DNA of 64,000 bases from Jonesia denitrificans DSM 20603 (GTDB lineage Bacteria; Actinomycetota; Actinomycetes; Actinomycetales; Cellulomonadaceae): contig NC_013174.1 in assembly GCF_000024065.1 (NCBI RefSeq), positions 1,488,001 to 1,552,000 on the forward strand. The letters are read 5' to 3'. Of the stretch, positions 54,788 to 62,649 are shown piece after piece. Numbering within the stretch: position 1 is the first letter of the stretch; every line of letters starts with the position of its first letter. The position numbers and the translations under genes were made by a program. The notes beneath the pieces were generated by a model. The model was not told the DNA's origin. It saw only the letters and a list, made by a program, of their open reading frames with translations, and ran no database searches.

Positions 54788-54817
54788 GACCCTCGCCTAT
54801 GAGTAGTGGCGAGGGTC
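54788..54817. terminator. terminator after PASTA kinase gene (originally shared with aroG)
   Basis: The 10-bp arms 54788-54797 and 54808-54817 pair perfectly around a 10-base loop, just beyond the kinase stop. Before the transposon inserted at 54834, this hairpin would also have terminated the convergent aroG transcript. Confidence 0.8.
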
Positions 54818-54825
54818 CCACACGG

Positions 54826-54833
54826 CCATTGCC
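54826..54833. repeat. left target-site duplication of composite transposon
   Basis: CCATTGCC lies immediately outside the left inverted repeat of the first ISL3 copy. The identical octamer occurs at 58453-58460, immediately outside the right end of the second copy. Eight bases is the usual ISL3 duplication length. Confidence 0.9.
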
Positions 54834-54855
54834 GGCTCTTCACGATTTAGAGTGC
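54834..54855. repeat. left terminal inverted repeat, first IS copy
   Basis: 22 bp, beginning GGCTCTTCACG; identical to the left end of the second copy at 56994-57015. Confidence 0.88.
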
Positions 54856-56163
54856 GTTGATCCTGGCCTGCAGCTGCCCAGAGTGAATCAGGGACCGCAA
54901 GATGTAGTGGTCGAGGTTCCGGAAACCCAGGGCGATGCCGCGTAGGTGCTCGAGCCGGCCGTTGATCGCCTCGACCGGGCCGTTGGACGCCCCGACATCG
55001 AAGTACGCGAGGATGTCCTCACGCCGGCGCCACAGTGTCCGTCCCAGCTGGGCAAGCTCCGTGAGACCTTCGGGTAGGCCCTTACGAATGCTGTTGATCA
55101 CCCTGCTCATGAGCTTCTTTCCCTCCGATTTCTTCGGATGCCCGTACGCTGCAATCATGTCCTGGTAGAACAGCCACGTCACTTCCAGGGCCACGTAGTC
55201 GTCATCGGTGGCCCACAGCATCTCCAGGCGCTGTTTCTGCCGCTGCGTGAGGTAGTTCCTCCTGGTCAACAGCGTGCGACGGTGCTTGTACAACGGGTCG
55301 TCCTTCCGGCCACGCCGCCCTTGGGTCTCCCGCTGGAGCCGCTGCCGGCAGCGGGTGAGTTTGTCGGCTGCCAGATGCACCACGTGGAAGGGGCCCATCA
55401 CCTTGGTGGCCTGCGGCAACACCTCATCGACTGCGGTGGCGTAGCCAGCGAAACCGTCCATGGTCACCACCTGTTCCTGCTTCCGGAAGCCAGGGTCGCG
55501 TTCCTGCAGCCACCCGCGCAGCACCTGTGCACTGCGTCCGGGGCGGATATCCAGCAGTCGGGCAGGCCCACGTCCGTCCACCAGGGGTGTGAGGTCGACG
55601 AGGATGGTCACCAGACTGGATGGCTGACCTGGCTTTCGGGTGTGCTTCCATACGTGCTCATCCACCCCGAGGATCCGGACGCCGTCCAGGTGGGAGGGGT
55701 TATCGTAGACAAGCTGTCGGCAGGCATCCACGGCGACCTGATTGACCAGCTCCCAACCGACACCGAGGACCTTGGCGGTGGCCGACACGCTCATCCGGTC
55801 AACCGCGAGGCGCTGCATGATCCAGCGGGTGACCCGGTGGGTGAGTTTCGCGCCGTCATCGGCGCAGCTCAGGCAGGCCTGGAAGATCTTCCTCGGACAC
55901 GGTTGATTCGTGCAGGTGAAGCGGGGAACGCGGACGTGCAGACGGGTCGGGAAACCGACGACGGGCAGGTCGACGAGACGGCGAAGGACGTGGTCGCGAA
56001 GCTTCCCGGGTCGGGAACATTCAGGACAGGCGTTGCTCACGGCTACCGGTGTGGCGTCAATGACGGTGATGTTTCCGGCGTCGGCGGCGCCGGTGATCGT
56101 CAGGCCGATTTCCACGGTACGGCAGATGGTGTCGGCGACGAGGTTGCCAGTAGTAGGCTGCAC
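54847..56163 (-). CDS. ISL3-family transposase, intact
   Basis: 438 residues from a GTG at 56163. An N-terminal zinc-binding region (CPECSRPGKLRDH, CTNQPCPRKIF) is followed by a helix-turn-helix (MSVSATAKVLGVGWELVNQV) and the DDE_Tnp_ISL3 catalytic domain: LGVDEHVWKH (first Asp), VTMDGFAGYATAV with PFHVVHLA (second Asp region), and the final Glu near SNGPVEAINGRLEHLRG. The enzyme moves the element by a DDE mechanism. It is full length, so this copy could also mobilise the whole composite. Read-through from aroG on the same strand could contribute to expression. Confidence 0.93.
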   Translation of the reverse strand: MQPTTGNLVADTICRTVEIGLTITGAADAGNITVIDATPVAVSNACPECSRPGKLRDHVLRRLVDLPVVGFPTRLHVRVPRFTCTNQPCPRKIFQACLSCADDGAKLTHRVTRWIMQRLAVDRMSVSATAKVLGVGWELVNQVAVDACRQLVYDNPSHLDGVRILGVDEHVWKHTRKPGQPSSLVTILVDLTPLVDGRGPARLLDIRPGRSAQVLRGWLQERDPGFRKQEQVVTMDGFAGYATAVDEVLPQATKVMGPFHVVHLAADKLTRCRQRLQRETQGRRGRKDDPLYKHRRTLLTRRNYLTQRQKQRLEMLWATDDDYVALEVTWLFYQDMIAAYGHPKKSEGKKLMSRVINSIRKGLPEGLTELAQLGRTLWRRREDILAYFDVGASNGPVEAINGRLEHLRGIALGFRNLDHYILRSLIHSGQLQARINAL

Positions 56164-56269
56164 AGTAGGGTCCTGGTTCGGTCAGATGATGGTGTGGTAA
56201 CTCTCATCTTGTACCGGCCAGGACCCCTACATGTTGTGCCACCCCGAACCCCACCCCGCGGTCAGCTAC

Positions 56270-56291
56270 GCACTCCGAAACGCGAAGAGCC
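56270..56291. repeat. right terminal inverted repeat, first IS copy
   Basis: 22 bp ending CGCGAAGAGCC; inverted and imperfect match of 54834-54855. Confidence 0.88.
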
Positions 56292-56449
56292 CCTTTAACA
56301 AAACTGCACTAATTATCCGAGTTGCCACTGTGGTTGTAGCGAGCGCCCATCTCTCGCAACATATTTACAGGTTTACAGCATCAATAAATATGTCGTCCCC
56401 AACCGCAGTGAGACGCTTAGAACAATGGATTACTCTTCCAAACGCATTT

Positions 56450-56944
56450 TCAATTAACAACAGTAGAAGATTTTTCTCTATGGGATTCAAGAACATTCGC
56501 AATCTCTTGCCCACGTTTCAGAGAAGAAACTCCAATACGAATTACCTTGCGGTTAATAAGATAAAAAGCCAGGCAGCTCGTTGATTGCCCAGCATCGATA
56601 AAGATCTCTCCGCCACGCTTCAAGGATCCCCGATTTCCCCACTCCCGTTCGAGGGGTTTTATTGGCTCCACAGCAATCGACCGGATCTCTTCGAACTGGA
56701 TTGTTTTTCTCCACAACGGTGGCAACTGCAGCTGCACCGAATTTGAATTTGCAGACACTATGGTGCCAGATCTCCAGTAAATGATCACGAACACTAAGCA
56801 AATAATAGTAAGAATTACCGATGGCAATGGGTTTACTAGGCCACTAAAAGTAACTGTTACCAAAAAAATGAGGGACATTGCCACTAGTAATCCTACTGTC
56901 CACCGGTAAGCGGACGGGATTCTATTGCCATATACTTTTTCCAC
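56450..56944 (-). CDS. unknown small membrane protein carried by the composite transposon
   Basis: 164 residues starting at a GTG at 56944. Two adjacent membrane helices (WTVGLLVAMSLIFLVTVTF and PSVILTIICLVFVIIYW) precede a soluble domain of about 100 residues, predicted mostly beta (VSANSNSVQLQLPPLWRKTI, ISFEEIRSIAV-like, KVIRIGVSSLKRGQ). The layout recalls bacterial PH-like membrane proteins, but I do not recognise the family. Base composition is clearly more AT rich and codon use unlike the chromosomal genes, pointing to a foreign origin. The ribosome site is weak. It is the only credible gene between the two IS copies. Confidence 0.6.
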   Translation of the reverse strand: MEKVYGNRIPSAYRWTVGLLVAMSLIFLVTVTFSGLVNPLPSVILTIICLVFVIIYWRSGTIVSANSNSVQLQLPPLWRKTIQFEEIRSIAVEPIKPLEREWGNRGSLKRGGEIFIDAGQSTSCLAFYLINRKVIRIGVSSLKRGQEIANVLESHREKSSTVVN

Positions 56945-56993
56945 AATTGATACTCTAACCGGAATTTATCTATACGGTCAAACAATCATAACG

Positions 56994-57015
56994 GGCTCTT
57001 CACGATTTAGAGTGC
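56994..57015. repeat. left terminal inverted repeat, second IS copy
   Basis: 22 bp identical to 54834-54855. Confidence 0.88.
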
Positions 57016-58324
57016 GTTGATCCTGGCCTGCAGCTGCCCGGAGTGGATCAGTGACCGCAAGATGTAGTGGTCGAGGTTCCGGAACCCGAGTGCGATGCCG
57101 CGTAGGTGCTCAAGCCGTCCGTTGATGGCTTCGACCGGGCCGTTGGACGCCCCAATGTCGAAGTAGGCGAGCACGTCCTCACTCCGGCGCCACAAGGTCC
57201 GTCCCAGTTGGGCGAGCTCCTCCAAGCCTTTCGGTAAGCCCTTGCGCAGGGTGTTGATGATCCGGTCCATCAGCTTCTTCCCCTCCGTTTTCTTCGGATG
57301 CCCGTACGCCTGGATCAGGTCCTGGTAGAACATCCAGGTGACTTCGAGTGCGACGTACTCATCGTCGGTGGTCCACAACAGGTCCAACCGCCTGTTCTGC
57401 CGCGTCGTGAGGTAGTTCCTCCTGGTCAGCAAGGTGCGTCGGTACTTGTACAACGGATCATCCTTACGCCCACGCCGCCCCGAGGTTTCACGTTGCAGGC
57501 GTTGCCGACAGCAGGTCGAGCTTGTCCGCGGCCAGGTGCACGACATGGAAGGGATCCATGACCTTTCTCGCCTGAGGGAGCGCCTGGTCCACCGCGGTGG
57601 CGTAGCCGGCGAAGCCATCCATGGTCACTACCTGCACTTGTCTCCTGAACGCAGGGCTGCGTTCCTGCAGCCAGGTTCGCAGGACTTCTGCACTGCGTCC
57701 CGGGCGCATGTCCAGCAACCGGGCAGGACCTGCCCCGGTGACCAGGGGTGTGAGGTCCACCAGGACCGTCACAAACGACGATGGCTGGCCCGGGCGGCGG
57801 GTGTGCTTCCACACATGCTCGTCGACCCCGAGGATGCGTACGCCGTCCAGGTGGGAGGGGTTGTCGTAGACAAGCTTGCGGCAGGCGTCGGCGGCAACCT
57901 GGTTGACCAGCTCCCAGCCCACCCCGAGTGCTTTCGCCGTGGCGGACACACTCATGCGGTCGACTGCCAGGCTCTGGAGGACCCAGCGGGTGACCCGGTG
58001 GGTCAGCTTCGCACCATCATCGGCACACGTCAGGGAGGTCTGGAAGATCTTCCTGTCGCAGGTGGTGTCCGTGCAGGTGAAACGGGGGACGCGCACGTGC
58101 AGACGGGTGTGGAACCCCACGACGGGAAGGTCGACCAGGGTCCGGACGATATGGTCCCGTAGCTTTCCGGGATTTCCGCACTCGGGGCAGAGTCCGTCCA
58201 CGGTCACGGGTGCGGCGTCGATGATGGTGAGGGTGCCGGCGTCGGCGGCACCGGTGATGGTCAGGCCGATTTCCGCGGTACGGCAGATGGTGTCGGCCAC
58301 GAGGTTGCCAGTAGTAGGCTGCAC
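57007..58324 (-). pseudogene. ISL3-family transposase, frameshifted
   Basis: The gene starts with the same GTG and protein sequence as the intact copy (QPTTGNLVADTICRT). The frame holds for about 270 residues through VTMDGFAGYATAVDQALPQ and HVVHLAADKL, then shifts within 57511-57520, where this copy reads GCAGGTCGAG against GCGGGTGAG in the intact one (one extra base). The remaining C-terminal part, with the last catalytic acid region SNGPVEAINGRLEHL, continues in another frame to the stop at 57007. A functional product is unlikely without frameshifting. Confidence 0.9.
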
Positions 58325-58430
58325 AGTAGGGTCCTGGTTCGGTCAGATGGAAGCTTCGCAACTCTCATCTTGTACCGGCCAGGACCCCTATATGTTGTGC
58401 CACCCCGAACTCCACCCTGGGCTCACCTAC

Positions 58431-58452
58431 GCACTCCGAAACGCGAAGAGCC
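58431..58452. repeat. right terminal inverted repeat, second IS copy
   Basis: 22 bp identical to 56270-56291. Confidence 0.88.
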
Positions 58453-58460
58453 CCATTGCC
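58453..58460. repeat. right target-site duplication of composite transposon
   Basis: CCATTGCC, identical to 54826-54833. Its last base is the complement of the final G of the aroG TAG stop codon. Confidence 0.9.
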
Positions 58461-59815
58461 TACCGACCAGAGCGCAGCATCTCTGCTACCAAGAAGGCCA
58501 TCTCCAGGGACTGCTGGTGATTCAGCCGCGGATCAACCAGGGTTTCGTACCGTAACGCCAAGGACGCATCGTCGATCTCCTCGCTGCCTCCCATGACCTC
58601 TGTCACGTCATCTCCAGTCAATTCCACATGGACCCCACCTGGGACCGAGCCCACAGCATGATGGACTTCGAAAAAGCCACGCACCTCATCTAGCACGTCA
58701 TCAAAACGACGCGTCTTATAGCCCGACTCAGAGGTGATCGTGTTCCCATGCATAGGATCAGTCACCCAGGTCACAGGACCACCTTGCGCTGTGACCTTCT
58801 CGACGATTCCAGGAAGGACCTCACGAATCTTTGTGGCACCCATCCGAGTGACGAAAGTGAGTCGACCTTCAACTCCTTCAGGGTTGAGCTTGTCCTGCAA
58901 CGCCAACGCATCATCAGCAGTTGTTGTTGGACCAAGCTTCACACCAATCGGGTTGGACACCCGCGACAGGAAATCAACATGCGCCCCATCAAGCTGGCGT
59001 GTGCGTTCCCCAATCCACAAAAAATGGCCAGAAGAATCATAGGGGCGGTCAGAACCAGGGTGCACGCGCACCATTGCACGCTCGTAGTCGAGCAAAAGGG
59101 CCTCATGAGAGACAAAAAAATCGACAGTGCGCAACTTGTCAAAATCCGCGCCGCACGCCGCCATGAAACGGATTGCCTGGTCGATCTCTGCAGCAGTTCG
59201 TTCGTAGCGGGCATATGCCGGGTTGCGCATAAACCCGCGGTTCCATTCGTGGACACGCCTCAGATCTGCGAATCCGCCCTGAGTAAATGCCTTCACGATC
59301 GTTGCAGTCGCACTCGAAATGCGGTACCCCTCAACCAGCCGGCGCGGGTCAGGTCGGCGCGACTCCTCAGTGAAATCAACACTGTTCACCATGTCGCCCC
59401 GATACACCGGCAACGTCACCCCGTCACGCGTCTCCACATCCGAGGATCGCGGTTTCGCGTACTGTCCAGCCATCCGGCCCATCTTGATCACCGGCATTGA
59501 TGCGCCATAGGTCAGCACCACGGCCATCTGCAAGATGGTGCGAATCTTGTTGCGGATGCGTTCCGCGTTCGCTTCAGCAAACGTTTCCGCGCAATCACCT
59601 CCCTGCAACAAGAACGCTTCTCCCCGCCCAGCAGCAGCAAGTTGCTCACGAAGAGATTCTGTTTCCGACGACAACACGATCGGTGGAACATCAGCAAGCA
59701 CAGCCACCGTGTCAGCAAGTTCCGACGAATCTGGCCACACCGGCTGCTGCCGGGCTTCCAACGCACGGAAATGATCGATGTCCTGGAGCTGGGATCGCTC
59801 ATTGAGAGTCGTCAT
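58460..59815 (-). CDS. aroG: class II 3-deoxy-7-phosphoheptulonate (DAHP) synthase
   Basis: 451 residues, the plant/actinobacterial AroA-II type. Characteristic segments are FLLQGGDCAETFAE, PVIKMGRMAGQYAKPRSS, HFLWIGERTRQLDGAHV, SNPIGVKLGPTTT, VTWVTDPMHGNT and DPRLNHQQSLEMAFLVAE, which include the metal-binding Cys, His, Glu and Asp positions. It condenses PEP and erythrose 4-phosphate in the first shikimate step. The composite transposon is inserted exactly at the stop codon; the coding sequence is intact, but the native terminator now lies 3.6 kb away. The gene order kinase-transposase-aroG recalls Rv2176-Rv2178c. Confidence 0.95.
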   Translation of the reverse strand: MTTLNERSQLQDIDHFRALEARQQPVWPDSSELADTVAVLADVPPIVLSSETESLREQLAAAGRGEAFLLQGGDCAETFAEANAERIRNKIRTILQMAVVLTYGASMPVIKMGRMAGQYAKPRSSDVETRDGVTLPVYRGDMVNSVDFTEESRRPDPRRLVEGYRISSATATIVKAFTQGGFADLRRVHEWNRGFMRNPAYARYERTAAEIDQAIRFMAACGADFDKLRTVDFFVSHEALLLDYERAMVRVHPGSDRPYDSSGHFLWIGERTRQLDGAHVDFLSRVSNPIGVKLGPTTTADDALALQDKLNPEGVEGRLTFVTRMGATKIREVLPGIVEKVTAQGGPVTWVTDPMHGNTITSESGYKTRRFDDVLDEVRGFFEVHHAVGSVPGGVHVELTGDDVTEVMGGSEEIDDASLALRYETLVDPRLNHQQSLEMAFLVAEMLRSGR

Positions 59816-59858
59816 GTAACTGTTCTACCACCCGAGGGTTGATTAATGCCCAAGCAAA

Positions 59859-59891
59859 GGGCCGGCACCCCATTATCTCGGGTACCGGCCC
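59859..59891 (-). terminator. terminator after pfkA
   Basis: A GC-rich hairpin pairing 59859-59870 with 59880-59891 with one mismatch lies 36 bases beyond the phosphofructokinase stop, before the aroG start region. Confidence 0.65.
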
Positions 59892-59927
59892 ATGCCTACG
59901 TCCTTGACCAACTACTGGTCACGTTGA

Positions 59928-61127
59928 TCAGTCCTGCCCGATCTCCTTGAGGAGGGTCGTGAACCATTCCTGGTTCACATCAAACGCTTTGCCCCCCGCA
60001 ATACGTGGGAATGCAATAGCGGTCAACCGGTCGCCGTTCTCCTCGTCGTGGCCAATGACGCCTGATTCTCCGCGCAGTGCACATTCCACAGCCAAATCTG
60101 TCATCGACTTGATGAGACGGAGGTCTTCAGCGTTTGCGCGAGCTGCTCGGGAATAGTAGCCCGACTTTTGAACCATGACCTTCTCGGCGCCCAGCCGCTC
60201 AGCGAACTGTTGAGCAAACCACTGGCCAGGGTTCACCTTGTCCAACTTCACGTGACCAAACGGATCACGTTCAACCTCTTGGCCAGAAGATTCAAGCTGC
60301 TCAATGATCTCGTGCAATCCCGCACCTTCTGACAAGAAGATGTTCACGTTCCCCACCTCGTCCATGACCGTGCGCAAGCGAGCAGCTTCGGCGTCAATGT
60401 CAATGTGACGTTCTGGAACAAAGACCGCATGGATGTCCCAGCGCTCTTTGGATAAACCGATCCCCGGAACAAATTCCTGCGTGTCTAGCCACTTACGGTA
60501 CTCAAGCGCTGTTGCGGCAGTGAGCCACCCACAGTGTCGTCCCATCACCTCGTGCACAATCAGCATGCGGGGACCGCTGCGGTGTTCACCGATGATATTG
60601 GCAGCAAAGCCTGCACCTTCCTCAGCCGCAGTCCATGCCCCCAACGACTGGCGGATAGGGATGACGTCATTGTCGATGGTCTTGGGCAGACCAACCACAG
60701 TCAAGTCGTAGTCGTTCTCTTTCAAGTACGCTGCGAGATCTGCGGCGGTCGTGTTGGTGTCGTCCCCACCAATAGTGTGCAGAACATCGACACCATCAGT
60801 CTTCAACTGCTGGGCCGCAACAGTTAAGGGATTTTCGCCTTCCTTGACCAGCCCTCGCTTCACACAGTCATCAACGTTTGTCAGCTTCACACGGGAGTTA
60901 CCAATGGGCGATCCACCGAACCGGTGCAAGATTCCGGCATTCTTGCGGACCTCGTCATCAATGACAATCTTGTTGCCTGTCAACAAGCCGTGGTAGCCGT
61001 ACTGGTAGGCAATGATTTCAACCTCAGGAGAAATCTCGGTGTACCGCTCAATGAGCCCTCCAACAGCGGACGACAAACAAGGAGCGAACCCACCTGCGGT
61101 GAGTAGCGCAACGCGACGGACTGTCAT
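59928..61127 (-). CDS. pfp: pyrophosphate-type 6-phosphofructokinase
   Basis: 399 residues. The phosphoryl-donor motif is GGDDT at 120-124 and the catalytic loop PKTIDND at 148-154. ATP-dependent enzymes have GGDGS and PGTIDND, whereas Asp at the fourth position and Lys before TIDND mark pyrophosphate users. The remaining PFK landmarks are present, including LLTAGGFAPCL at the N-terminus and EVMGRHCGWL. It would interconvert fructose 6-phosphate and fructose 1,6-bisphosphate reversibly with PPi, saving ATP in glycolysis. That fits the fermentative pfl pair. The donor assignment is from motifs, not assay. Confidence 0.88.
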   Translation of the reverse strand: MTVRRVALLTAGGFAPCLSSAVGGLIERYTEISPEVEIIAYQYGYHGLLTGNKIVIDDEVRKNAGILHRFGGSPIGNSRVKLTNVDDCVKRGLVKEGENPLTVAAQQLKTDGVDVLHTIGGDDTNTTAADLAAYLKENDYDLTVVGLPKTIDNDVIPIRQSLGAWTAAEEGAGFAANIIGEHRSGPRMLIVHEVMGRHCGWLTAATALEYRKWLDTQEFVPGIGLSKERWDIHAVFVPERHIDIDAEAARLRTVMDEVGNVNIFLSEGAGLHEIIEQLESSGQEVERDPFGHVKLDKVNPGQWFAQQFAERLGAEKVMVQKSGYYSRAARANAEDLRLIKSMTDLAVECALRGESGVIGHDEENGDRLTAIAFPRIAGGKAFDVNQEWFTTLLKEIGQD

Positions 61128-61231
61128 GAGTACATACCTCTCGTTAGGGAACTATCGAACAACTGGACTACTGACCTGCTCACCCAACGCGGGACGACAG
61201 AGCACTGCCAGTGAGGTTAGTAGACGTCCCA

Positions 61232-62035
61232 TCACACAGTGTGGGACTTAGGTGTGTCAGTAGGAGCATCATCGTCTGGAGGCATGGGCACATCAACCTG
61301 CGGGGCAGGGCGCCCACCCGGCGCTTCAGAGGACACAGACCGTTCAACCGGAAGCCCCGCAGAAATACGCGCCTTCGCTGTGGCTGCATACATGTCCACA
61401 TACTCCTGACCGGACAAAGTCATCAGCGAATACATGATCTCATCGGTGACAGACCGCAAAATAAACCTGTCATTTTCCATACCCTGATAGCGTGAAAAAT
61501 CAAGAGGCTCCCCAACAACCGCGCCTAATCGCATGATTTTTGGGATGACCCTCCCAATGGGCTGGGCCACATCAGTGCCCACCATAGCCACAGGGATGAC
61601 CGGCGCACCGGATTCCAACGCCAGACGTGCAACACCTGTCTTGCCCCGATACAGCCGCCCGTCAGGGGAGCGCGTACCTTCAGGGTAGATACCGAAAAGT
61701 CCACCCTCGCCAAGCCGTTTCAGCCCTGTGCGTAGCGCACCTTCGCTTGCCCGGCCACCCGATCGATCCACGGGAATAGTTCCCACACCGCGCATAAAAC
61801 CCGCGGTCATACGCCCCTTTAAGCCCTTGCCAGTGAAATATTCTGACTTGCCAATAAAGACAATCTCACGATCAATAAGCAACGGCAAAATAAAGGAGTC
61901 AATGACAGCCAAGTGATTAGACGCAATAATGGCTGGCCCATCCCCAGGTATGTTCTCAGCACCCTTAATCCACGGCCTAAACAATAACCGGAGCAGGGGG
62001 CCAACGAACACACGCTTCATCAACCAGTAGAACAA
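61232..62035 (-). CDS. plsC: 1-acyl-sn-glycerol-3-phosphate acyltransferase (PlsC family)
   Basis: 267 residues. The acyltransferase HX4D motif is in SNHLAVIDSFIL, and the substrate-binding YPEGTRSPDG and PVIPVAMVGTD follow. A hydrophobic N-terminus (FYWLMKRVFVGPLLRLLF) anchors it to the membrane. It acylates lysophosphatidate in phospholipid synthesis. The likely start is TTG at 62035, because GAGGAGG lies just upstream; the Met five codons later is too far from it. The C-terminus is Pro/Asp-rich. Synteny matches Rv2182c. Confidence 0.9.
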   Translation of the reverse strand: MFYWLMKRVFVGPLLRLLFRPWIKGAENIPGDGPAIIASNHLAVIDSFILPLLIDREIVFIGKSEYFTGKGLKGRMTAGFMRGVGTIPVDRSGGRASEGALRTGLKRLGEGGLFGIYPEGTRSPDGRLYRGKTGVARLALESGAPVIPVAMVGTDVAQPIGRVIPKIMRLGAVVGEPLDFSRYQGMENDRFILRSVTDEIMYSLMTLSGQEYVDMYAATAKARISAGLPVERSVSSEAPGGRPAPQVDVPMPPDDDAPTDTPKSHTV

Positions 62036-62094
62036 GGGGCCTCCTCGAGTTCCTCGCGGTAGCGGGACTCGCTGTAGTCTCTAGAGTTATAGCT

Positions 62095-62625
62095 ATGCCT
62101 GCACCACATGACGACCGCTTCGAGTCAGAGCCTACGCCTGATGAGTCACAGCCTCCAGCCAACACCCCCGAACACCACTCCCCACCTGACGACAACATCG
62201 ATCGGGCGTGGCGCGAGATTGTTGCGGACTTAGAGAATCTTTCCACGAACTCTCCCGTGGAGGAAACTGCGATCACATCGCGGCCAACGCAGCGTGACGC
62301 ACCAAACAGAGAAACCCCGCCCACACCAGTGACACAACCTGGACCTCGTGACTGGCACGACGACGATGAAGAACTCGCACAGATCGACGCGTTCATACCC
62401 CCCGACCCACCACTGGACCTCACCGGGGACAAAGTTCTCCAAGTAGGGTGGTTCCTTGTCGCACTAGGCGTCCTTGGCTTCCTCTGGACGGGTGTTGTCC
62501 TTTCTAGCACTACACCCGTCCATGTCGCTCTCAGCGCAGGGATCGCGCTCCTCGGTGCATCACTTCTCATCTTCCGGATGCGACACGACGACAACGATCC
62601 CACAGATCCCGGTGCCCGCGTCTAG
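62095..62625 (+). CDS. small two-helix membrane protein, unknown function
   Basis: 176 residues. The first 105 are acidic, Pro-rich and probably disordered, with WREIVADLENLS as the only helix-like patch. Two membrane helices follow (VGWFLVALGVLGFLWTGVVL and VHVALSAGIALLGASLLIF) with a short cytoplasmic tail. It starts 59 bp from the divergent plsC. Similar hypothetical proteins accompany plsC in related genomes. No function can be given. Confidence 0.7.
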   Translation: MPAPHDDRFESEPTPDESQPPANTPEHHSPPDDNIDRAWREIVADLENLSTNSPVEETAITSRPTQRDAPNRETPPTPVTQPGPRDWHDDDEELAQIDAFIPPDPPLDLTGDKVLQVGWFLVALGVLGFLWTGVVLSSTTPVHVALSAGIALLGASLLIFRMRHDDNDPTDPGARV

Positions 62626-62649
62626 AGGCACCGCACATGCGTGACGCTG

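Larger units (their letters stand above)
54834..56291 (-). mobile_element. ISL3-family insertion sequence, intact copy (1458 bp)
   Basis: Bounded by imperfect 22-bp terminal inverted repeats, GGCTCTTCACGATTTAGAGT(GC) on the left and the complement of GCACTCCGAAACGCGAAGAG(CC) on the right, differing at four positions. One full transposase gene reads leftwards. Size and ends resemble the Corynebacterium IS31831/IS1207 group. Confidence 0.9.
56994..58452 (-). mobile_element. ISL3-family insertion sequence, second copy with broken transposase (1459 bp)
   Basis: Same ends and orientation as the first copy, one base longer because of a single-base insertion in the transposase gene. In the stretches I compared about a tenth of positions differ from the first copy, so the two are diverged members of one family rather than a fresh duplication. 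Confidence 0.88.
54826..58460. mobile_element. composite transposon: two ISL3-family copies flanking one cargo gene
   Basis: Two co-oriented ISL3 elements (54834-56291 and 56994-58452) enclose 702 bp of AT-rich DNA. The 8-bp duplication CCATTGCC is found only at the two outer ends; the inner flanks (CCTTTAAC at 56292-56299 and TCATAACG at 56986-56993) match neither it nor each other. This shows the whole block transposed as a unit. It inserted in the convergent gap between the PASTA kinase gene and aroG, with the right duplication ending on the last base of the aroG stop codon. Confidence 0.88.

Noticed and set aside
55138-56298. Plus-strand frame of 386 codons across the first IS copy
   Set aside because: Antisense shadow of the intact transposase; the protein has no recognisable fold and its counterpart in the second IS copy is not equally maintained.
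56231-56584. Plus-strand frame crossing the right end of the first IS copy
   Set aside because: It starts within the IS terminal region and runs antisense into the cargo gene; no ribosome site or conserved sequence.
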